From positions 1-64,000 of the forward strand of contig NZ_JAIQDE010000005.1 of NCBI RefSeq assembly GCF_020037015.1: a stretch of DNA of 64,000 nucleotides, in the 5' to 3' direction. Of the stretch, positions 26,738 to 64,000 are shown one piece after another. The translations under genes were made by a program, and so were the position numbers. Source of the DNA: Corallococcus sp. AS-1-6. Lineage in GTDB: Bacteria; Myxococcota; Myxococcia; Myxococcales; Myxococcaceae. Positions within the stretch are counted from its first letter, which is position 1, and the number at the start of each line of letters is the position of its first letter. The notes beneath the pieces are model-generated. The model saw nothing but the letters and a program-made list of their open reading frames with translations. It was not told the DNA's origin and did not search any database.

Positions 26738-27988
26738 CTAGCCAGAAGAGCGTTGCCCCATCCTGCGCGGAAGCATGGCCCCAGCGAATGCGTCCGAGCT
26801 CCATCGAAGCAGGAGCACCCACCACCGCCCCAGGCGGCCCAGGGTCCCGCGAAGCAGACCACCCGCCTCCCACTCCGCGCCGAGCGAGTGTCTGAATGAG
26901 CCGGAGGGCGGAACCGCGGGATGGATGCACTCCTCACCGGACGAAGCGCCCGCATCGGCGCAACCGTCAGACACGCTGACCGAAGCATCATCCCTCATGT
27001 CCCCGCCCACGCCATTGTGTCCACCGACCACATCCCGTGCGACGGAAGAAGTCAGCAGCGTCCCATTGCCGGAGCCCAGGTCGGCGGCCTCGTCACGGGG
27101 ACAGGGCGCAACGCCGAGCACCACCGTTTCCGCGACGGCTGGCTCCATGGGGCCGAGGCTCCGCTCCTCCGCCCAAGCCCCTGCCTCCAGTGAATCGTCC
27201 AGGAGGGAGGCCGGCACGGTAGCGCTGAGAGGGCCTCCCTGTGCGGATGGAGTCTCGGAGGAGTCCTGCTCCTGGGGCTCGGGGACGGTGGGGGCGAAGG
27301 CATTCAGCACCAGCTCATCGCAAGCCTTCATCAGCGCCGGAAGCTCGTGCTGAAGCGCCCGTACGTCGCGCTCGTGCAGGATTGCCATCGCGCGGGAGGC
27401 CCACGCGCGCAGCGCGGCTCCGCCCAGGAGCGGCAGCAGTGGGGCGGCGCCTCCCATGAAGGCCCGTTGCAGGGACTGGACGAGGAGCACATGCCCGGGC
27501 CGCTCCGCCACGCGTGCCGCCTCCCGAAGCAACTCGAACTCCGCCTGGGCGCACGTTGCCCCCGACTCCCAGCGCGCCGCGTCCTGGAGCCGGAAGCACG
27601 CGCTCCCCAGCCTGTTCAGGTCACGGTCCGAAGCCCTCGCGCAGCAGTCGACCAGCAGCTCCACCAGCACCTGCCGCTTGAGGCTGAAGTAGCCCTCCAG
27701 AAGCCATCGGGCCTGAGGGGAGCGCGCGTCATGCAGTGCCAGCCCCAGGTTCTCCAGCGTCAGCGACTCATCCAGGGCCACCGCGCGAGTCTTTCGCCCG
27801 GGGCGCTGCACCACCAGCCCCCGCGCCGCCAGCCGACGCAGCGCCTCGCGGATGGTGCCCCGGCACACCTCATAGCGACGCGCCAGCTTCGCTTCGGAGC
27901 CAAACTGCCCGCTCGGGTGCAGCCGTCCCAGCGCGATATCGCGCTCGATTTGCGCTTCCACGTACGCCACGAGTCCTCGCCGCTCCAT
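26738..27988 (-). CDS. GntR/FadR-type transcriptional regulator with long C-terminal tail
   Basis: The protein has 416 residues. Of the two in-frame ATGs (27994 and 27988), the second has a better distance (about 9 bases) to the GAGGAGG ribosome site. Residues about 5-75 form a winged helix of the GntR type (SEAKLARRYEVCRGTIREAL, then RGLVVQRPGRKTRAV). Residues 80-225 are helical like a FadR effector domain. Residues beyond about 235 are a low-complexity Pro/Ser/Gly-rich extension of roughly 170 residues, ending in an aromatic-rich segment (GRWWVLLLRW). FadR proteins are normally about 240 residues, so the tail is unusual. The gene lies next to the intergenic repeat array, which occupies its upstream region. 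Confidence 0.8.
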   Translation of the reverse strand: MERRGLVAYVEAQIERDIALGRLHPSGQFGSEAKLARRYEVCRGTIREALRRLAARGLVVQRPGRKTRAVALDESLTLENLGLALHDARSPQARWLLEGYFSLKRQVLVELLVDCCARASDRDLNRLGSACFRLQDAARWESGATCAQAEFELLREAARVAERPGHVLLVQSLQRAFMGGAAPLLPLLGGAALRAWASRAMAILHERDVRALQHELPALMKACDELVLNAFAPTVPEPQEQDSSETPSAQGGPLSATVPASLLDDSLEAGAWAEERSLGPMEPAVAETVVLGVAPCPRDEAADLGSGNGTLLTSSVARDVVGGHNGVGGDMRDDASVSVSDGCADAGASSGEECIHPAVPPSGSFRHSLGAEWEAGGLLRGTLGRLGRWWVLLLRWSSDAFAGAMLPRRMGQRSSG

Positions 27989-28080
27989 CCCCATCCCCCT
28001 CCTCGTTTCAGCATCGCCATCCCACCACAGGGCTCTGACATGGACGTGCGGGGCCCACCCTCCACGTCGCTTGCCGGGTG

Positions 28081-29440
28081 AGCGCGCCCCGGGCGGCGGG
28101 CGGCAAAAACCTGTCCGACTGTCGGACAGGTTTTGAGGCAACCGGCCCCGGGCGGGCGCCTCTGTCCGTGCCCCACCTTGGCGGTCGCGCACGCACGACG
28201 CCGCGCATCTGCCCGACCAGCGCGGCCTCGGGCCCTATAAAGCGGAAGCCGGTCCGACTGTCGGGTAGGTTTTGCGGCAACCGGTTCCAGGCGGGCGCCT
28301 CGGTCCATGGCCTCACCTTGGTATGCGCGCACGTACGACGTCACGCACCTGCCCGACCGGTGCGGCCTCGGGCCCTATGAAGCGGAAGCCGGTCCGACTG
28401 TCGGACGAGTTTTGATGCAACGATGCCCGGACGCGCGCGTCTGTTCGCCCCAACCTTGGCGTTCGTGCACGCACGACGTCGCGCCCCTAGCGGTTCAGCG
28501 CGGCCGCGGGTCCATGCGGCGGATACCGGTCCGACTGTCGGACAGGTCTTGAGGCAACGGGTCCCGGGCGGGCGCCTCTGTATGCCCCCACCTTGGTATC
28601 CGCGCAGACACGACGTCGTGCCTTCGCCGGTCCAGCGCGGCCTCGGGTCCATGGGGCGGATACCTGTCACGGGTTTTGAGGCAACCGGTTCCGGGCGGGC
28701 GCCTCGTGTGCCCCACCTTGGCATCCGCGCACGCACGACGTCGCGCCTTCGTAGGTCCAGTGCACCCTCGGGCCCAGGCTGCGAGAACTTGTCCGATAGT
28801 TGGACCGGTTCTGCGGCAACTGGCCCGAAACGGGCGCCTCTGACCGCGCCCCACCTTGGCGTTCGCGCATGCGCGACGTCTCGCCCCTGCCACTCAAGCC
28901 CGGTCTCGGGCGAAAGGTCGCGAGAACTGGTCCGACTGTCGGACAGGTTCTGCGGCAACCAGTCCCGCTCGGGTGCCTCGATCCGTGGCCCACCTTGGCG
29001 TTCGCGCATGCACGATGTCGCGTCCCTGTCGGACCCGTGCGGACTTGGGCATGCCTTGCGGAAATCGGTCCGACTGTGTTGGACAGGTTTCGAGGCGACC
29101 GGGCTTGGACGGCGGGCTCATCTGTCCGTGCCCGGCCTGGGTGTTCGTGCGTTCACGATGTCTCGCACCTGCCGGTCGAGTTCGACGTCGGGCCCGGGTG
29201 GTGAAAATCGGTCCAACTGTCGGACAGGTTTTGCGGCAACCGGGTTCGGTCGGGCGCCCCCTGCTCTCATATTGGAATCCGAACAGGCGCGATGTCTTGG
29301 CCCGCTGCTGAGAGCGGCGAGGCACTCGTCTTCAACTTCATGCGGAACGAACCCGCCCTTCTGTTGGACCGGTTTGGGGATGCGCGCTCGACCTCTGGCC
29401 GTGACCCCGGCTTGGGTGTTTGCTCGTGCAGTCCGTGGCC
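28081..29440. repeat. Tandem array of about ten 139-bp repeats with palindromic core
   Basis: The region between the GntR gene (start 27988) and the oxidoreductase gene (start 29607) holds no credible gene. Instead it holds about ten head-to-tail copies of one unit. The core GTCCGACTGTCGGACAGG, or a variant, begins near 28113, 28252, 28392, 28529, 28666 (internal deletion), 28791, 28930, 29068, 29211 and 29355 (degenerate), mostly 137-143 bases apart. Each core is followed by a conserved TTTTGCGGCAACCGG-like block, then GGGCGGGCGCCTC, CCCACCTTGGCGTTCGCGCA and CGACGTCGCGCC-like blocks. The first copy has a perfect 29-bp palindrome (28106-28134). Because the period is not a multiple of three, the open frames across it shift register from unit to unit, which argues against a repeat protein. 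Bases 29441-29606 show no further clear copy. Confidence 0.9.
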
Positions 29441-29606
29441 TGCCGCTTTGCTCCAAAACGTCGCTTGCTGTGGCGGACCCCTTCGGGCCGCTGCCTGGGC
29501 GACGCTCTGCTGGCGTCGCCATCAATGCTCCGGTGTCGGGAAGGCGGCGGGGACTGGCATTCGTGGCTGTCCGCATCGGGGGCACTTCCCGCTAGCCTCT
29601 CGGTCC

Positions 29607-30659
29607 ATGACCTCCGCTCGCGTCCCTGGCTCCCCGTTGCGGGTGGGCCTCCTTGGCTATGGCTTGTCCGGCTCGCGCTTCCATGGGCCGCTCATCGCCG
29701 CGGAACCTGCCTTCACGCTGGCCGCCGTGGCTTCGAGCCGCACGGATGCCGTGGCCCGCGACTGGCCCGGTGTCCGCACCGGGACCGTGGAGTCACTGCT
29801 GGCGGATCCGGACCTGGACGTGCTCGTCGTGTGCACACCCAATGAGTCGCATGCGTCGCTCGCGAGACAGGCGCTTCGCTCCGGCAAGCATGTGGTGGTG
29901 GAGAAGCCCTTCGCCCTGGACGCGGACGAGGCGCTGCGGCTGGACGCGCTCGCGAAGGAGCGCAGGCTCTGCCTCACCGTGTTCCACAACCGCCGCTGGG
30001 ACGGTGACTTCCTCACCGTGCGTCAGTTGCTGGAGCAGGGACGGCTGGGGACGCTCTACAGCCTGGAGAGCCACTTCGATCGCTTCCGCCCCCAGGTGAA
30101 GGATCGCTGGAAGGAGCAGGACGTGCCCGGCGGCGGGACCCTTTGGGACCTGGGCTCTCACCTCGTGGATCAGGCCGTGCAACTCTTCGGCCTCCCTGAG
30201 TCGGTGGCCGCGGACCTAGGCCGGCAACGGCCGGGCGCGCAGGGCACGGACTGGTTCCACCTGGTGCTGCGCTACGGCGCGCTGCGCGTGGTCCTGCACT
30301 CCGGATCCGTGGTGCATGCGCCGTGGCCCCGCTTCGTGTTGCAGGGCGACCGGGATGCGTACGTGAAGCATGCGCTGGATCCACAGGAGGGACAGCTCGA
30401 AGCGGGCCTGCGTCCCGGCCATCCGGACTTCGGCCGCGAACCCGTGGAGCGCCATGGCCGGTTGCTCGCCTCGGGGGAAACCGTCGCCACCGTCCCCGGA
30501 GCGTATGGCCAGTTCTACCGGCAGCTCGGCGCCGCCATCCTCCACGGCGCTCCCGTGCCCGTGACGGCGCTGAGCGCGAGCGAGACGGTGCGCGTCATCC
30601 AGGCCGCGCTCCAGAGCGACCTGGAAGGCCGCCGCATTCCGCTGCCTCCTCGCGGCTGA
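29607..30659 (+). CDS. Gfo/Idh/MocA-family oxidoreductase
   Basis: The protein has 350 residues. The ATG at 29607 starts MTSARVPGSPLRVGLLGYGL; longer in-frame starts lie in the repeat array and are rejected. The N-terminal Rossmann fold has the GLLGYGLSG nucleotide-binding loop (14-22). The family motif EKP is at 99-101 (VVVEKPFALD), where the Lys is the usual catalytic residue. The C-terminal half (about 125-350) is the expected beta-sheet substrate domain, with GGGTLWDLGSHLVDQ carrying the conserved His region. It probably oxidises or reduces a polyol, sugar or related carbonyl with NAD(P). The length is normal for the family. It faces the GNAT gene tail to tail with a 4-base gap. Confidence 0.88.
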   Translation: MTSARVPGSPLRVGLLGYGLSGSRFHGPLIAAEPAFTLAAVASSRTDAVARDWPGVRTGTVESLLADPDLDVLVVCTPNESHASLARQALRSGKHVVVEKPFALDADEALRLDALAKERRLCLTVFHNRRWDGDFLTVRQLLEQGRLGTLYSLESHFDRFRPQVKDRWKEQDVPGGGTLWDLGSHLVDQAVQLFGLPESVAADLGRQRPGAQGTDWFHLVLRYGALRVVLHSGSVVHAPWPRFVLQGDRDAYVKHALDPQEGQLEAGLRPGHPDFGREPVERHGRLLASGETVATVPGAYGQFYRQLGAAILHGAPVPVTALSASETVRVIQAALQSDLEGRRIPLPPRG

Positions 30660-30663
30660 AGCG

Positions 30664-31137
30664 TCAGAGCGTCTTCTCCAACACCAGGAACGTGGGCGAC
30701 GCGTAGCCCGCGTGCGTTCCATGAGCATGGAAGACGTAGCCCTGACGCGCGTACCACGCATGGTGCGACGTGAGCGCGAGCCGTACCGACAGCCGCACTC
30801 GCGTCTGGCCCAGCTCGCGCGCTCGGGACTCCACCGCCGCCATGAGGCGCAGCGACACGCCCTGCCCCCGGTGCGCGGGCAGCACCGCGAGCCGGTCCAG
30901 GTACAGGTGGTTTGCCTTCGGGTGGAAGAACACGCAACCGATGAGGATGCCGTCCGCCTCCGCGACGAAGGCGCCGCCGTCCGACAGCTCGCGCCGCACC
31001 ACGGCCTCCGTCTTGTCGTGCGCGCTGGACGGCGGCTCCAGGCGCCCCCGGTATTCCTCGAAGGCGTCGCCCAGCACCTGGGCGATCCGCTCGGCGTCGG
31101 TGGGCTCGGCGTCGCGGATCCGGAAGGACTCGGGCAT
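30664..31137 (-). CDS. GNAT-family N-acetyltransferase
   Basis: The protein has 157 residues. The GNAT fold is recognisable from the acetyl-CoA pyrophosphate loop (LAVLPAHRGQGVSLRLM, the R/Q-x-x-G-x-G/A pattern) and the final WYARQGYVFHAHGTH helix-strand. The N-terminal RIRDAEPTDAERIAQVLGDA is also typical. The acceptor substrate cannot be inferred. It is divergent from the giant NRPS gene, with 282 bases between the two starts. It could acetylate the NRPS product or be a resistance gene, but it may equally be unrelated, because its sequence is that of a general single-domain GNAT. Confidence 0.85.
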   Translation of the reverse strand: MPESFRIRDAEPTDAERIAQVLGDAFEEYRGRLEPPSSAHDKTEAVVRRELSDGGAFVAEADGILIGCVFFHPKANHLYLDRLAVLPAHRGQGVSLRLMAAVESRARELGQTRVRLSVRLALTSHHAWYARQGYVFHAHGTHAGYASPTFLVLEKTL

Positions 31138-31419
31138 TCCCGAAGTCTAGTGGAAACGTCAGGCGCGGGCGTTTCACCACCACGGTGAAACACCGCTGAA
31201 ACATGTCACCAGAGACCGGGCGTGGAGCGGAATTCCCCCAGTGTCGCCACTTCCGCACGGCCGCGCTCCCGAGCGGGCTGACAGCCAGGCCCCCTGGTCC
31301 AAATCGCTGCGGACGTGTCGGACGGCCTGTCTACTATCCCGCGCGCTCGCGAGTCCGGGAACCCGCCACATCTCCTTCCCGAGCGTCCGCGAGGCCCCCT
31401 CCCAAGGAGTCCCTTGCCC
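31138..31419. promoter_or_regulatory. Divergent promoter region of the giant NRPS gene with inverted repeat
   Basis: The gap separates the GNAT start (31137) from the NRPS start (31420). An exact inverted repeat GTTTCACC-accac-GGTGAAAC lies at 31171-31191. It is followed by a partial third half-site (GCTGAAAC around 31195-31202), the layout of a dimeric repressor or activator operator. AAGGAG at 31404-31409 is the NRPS ribosome site. A TACTAT-like -10 element near 31330 has no convincing -35. The in-frame start at 31315 lies upstream of this ribosome site and is rejected. Confidence 0.45.
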
Positions 31420-63519
<32,100 letters not shown>

Positions 63520-63528
63520 GCCGGTGCG

Positions 63529-63551
63529 CCCTCCGCCATGTCCGTGGAGGG
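63529..63551 (+). terminator. Weak hairpin after the NRPS gene
   Basis: CCCTCC at 63529-63534 can pair with GGAGGG at 63546-63551, ten bases after the NRPS stop. A second short stem (GCCC-TGAG-GGGC) follows. There is no T-run, so intrinsic termination is uncertain. Bases 63552-63753 hold nothing else I can identify. Confidence 0.35.
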
Positions 63552-63753
63552 CCCTGAGGGGGCATGACAGGCCGCCTCCTCGGAGGAGCCTGCGCGCGTG
63601 CCAGGACTGGCACGTTCGCGGCGCGGCCACGTCCTGTGGCGGGCCGGGTTCGCACGTAACGCCCCGGAATCCCGACGAAGCGGCCCTGGCGGCCCGCGTG
63701 GCCCCGACCTTGCCATGGGAAGGCCTCGCAACCCTTCACCGGAGCCCCGCATC

Positions 63754-64000
63754 ATGAACTTCCAGAAGCCCTCCGCCGTTCCCCACCTCCCCCGCCGCGC
63801 ACGGACCCTGACCTGGAGCCTCCTGGCGCTCGCCGCCGCCGGCTGTGGCGCCAGCGCCAGCGACAACACCAGCACCCTGTCGGAGCGCCCCCAGCCCCTC
63901 ACCTCGCGGCCCTCCCGCTGCCTGGAGATCAGCGCCGCCCAGCCGGGAGCGCCGGACGGCGAATACGTGCTGTACGTGGCCGGTGACATCCGCGCGTCGT
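63754..64000 (+). CDS. Lipoprotein, 5' part only (possibly GON-domain-like)
   Basis: The window ends inside this gene after 82 codons. The ATG at 63754 begins a protein with an Arg-rich N-terminus, a hydrophobic segment and a lipobox (LALAAAGC). The mature part starts with a Ser/Thr-rich spacer and then CLEISAAQPGAPDGEYVLYV, which resembles the start of GON or fibrinogen-like-type extracellular domains of myxobacterial secreted proteins; this is from memory and weak. It is 234 bases downstream of the NRPS gene and is probably a separate unit. Confidence 0.65.
   Translation, partial: MNFQKPSAVPHLPRRARTLTWSLLALAAAGCGASASDNTSTLSERPQPLTSRPSRCLEISAAQPGAPDGEYVLYVAGDIRAS

Noticed and set aside
26775-27353. 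A 192-residue plus-strand frame opposite the tail of the GntR gene
   Set aside because: It is Ser/Pro-rich without motifs and is best explained as the reverse reading of the low-complexity tail, though that tail itself deserves the check noted above.
28081-29440. CRISPR array
   Set aside because: The repeated unit is about 139 bp with conserved sequence throughout, there are no short repeats with unique spacers, and no cas genes are nearby.
28423-29595. A 390-residue open frame across the tandem repeats
   Set aside because: The repeat period is not a multiple of three, so the units are read in different frames and no repeated protein motif is conserved; there is no ribosome site.
31300-31330. 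Sigma-54 promoter before the NRPS gene (TGG...GC spacing)
   Set aside because: The GG and GC elements are not ten bases apart and the rest of the consensus is missing.
31315-31419. An upstream in-frame start that would add 35 residues to the giant NRPS
   Set aside because: The AAGGAG site precedes the ATG at 31420, and the typical N-terminal helix of C-domain-first NRPSs begins there.

Overview
The window is GC-rich chromosomal DNA from a myxobacterium, most likely the Myxococcus/Corallococcus group. The evidence is a MYXO-CTERM-type C-terminus, several lipoproteins, a type I PKS with the split loading module known from myxobacterial pathways, and a very large single-protein NRPS-PKS. No tRNA, rRNA, CRISPR array, transposase or integrase was seen. 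No phosphopantetheinyl transferase, MbtH-like protein, dedicated exporter or resistance gene lies inside the window.

Left part (1-6204): a small unknown protein and a divergent ferritin-like lipoprotein, then a minus-strand run of exported proteins. In transcription order these are a Cys-rich lipoprotein, a BNR/photosystem-like beta-propeller with a MYXO-CTERM tail, a YVTN-type beta-propeller lipoprotein and a diheme cytochrome c lipoprotein. The last three are joined by ATGA overlaps. A 20-bp perfect hairpin with a T-rich tail separates them from the first.

PKS-NRPS cluster (6255-22884, minus strand): three tightly linked genes. PKS1 is ACP-KS-AT-AT-DH-ACP, PKS2 is KS-AT(dead)-ACP, and PKS3/NRPS is KS-AT-DH(dead)-ACP-Cy-A(Cys-like)-PCP-TE. 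The order fits an unreduced polyketide chain capped by a cysteine-derived thiazoline and released by the thioesterase. No ketoreductase is present anywhere, the middle AT has lost its nucleophile and one subdomain, and the second DH has lost its catalytic His.

Middle part (23091-31137): two AhpD-type proteins and a redoxin, an ECF-like sigma factor, a 2OG-Fe(II) oxygenase behind a GntR regulator, a 1.6-kb gene-free stretch filled by about ten copies of a 139-bp tandem repeat built around a 29-bp palindrome, a Gfo/Idh/MocA oxidoreductase and a GNAT acetyltransferase.

Right part (31420-63519, plus strand): one gene of 32.1 kb (10,699 aa) encodes C-A-PCP x4, KS-AT-ACP, C-[dead A carrying a luciferase-like monooxygenase], C-A-PCP x3 and C-PCP-TE. 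By-eye specificity codes suggest Ser, Val-like, unknown, aliphatic, malonate, (oxidation), Ser, Val-like, Gln/Glu-like, then a last module with no A domain. The gene carries two protein-level tandem repeats, an 89-bp exact internal repeat and one copy of the same 29-bp palindrome found in the intergenic array. The window ends in the start of another lipoprotein gene.
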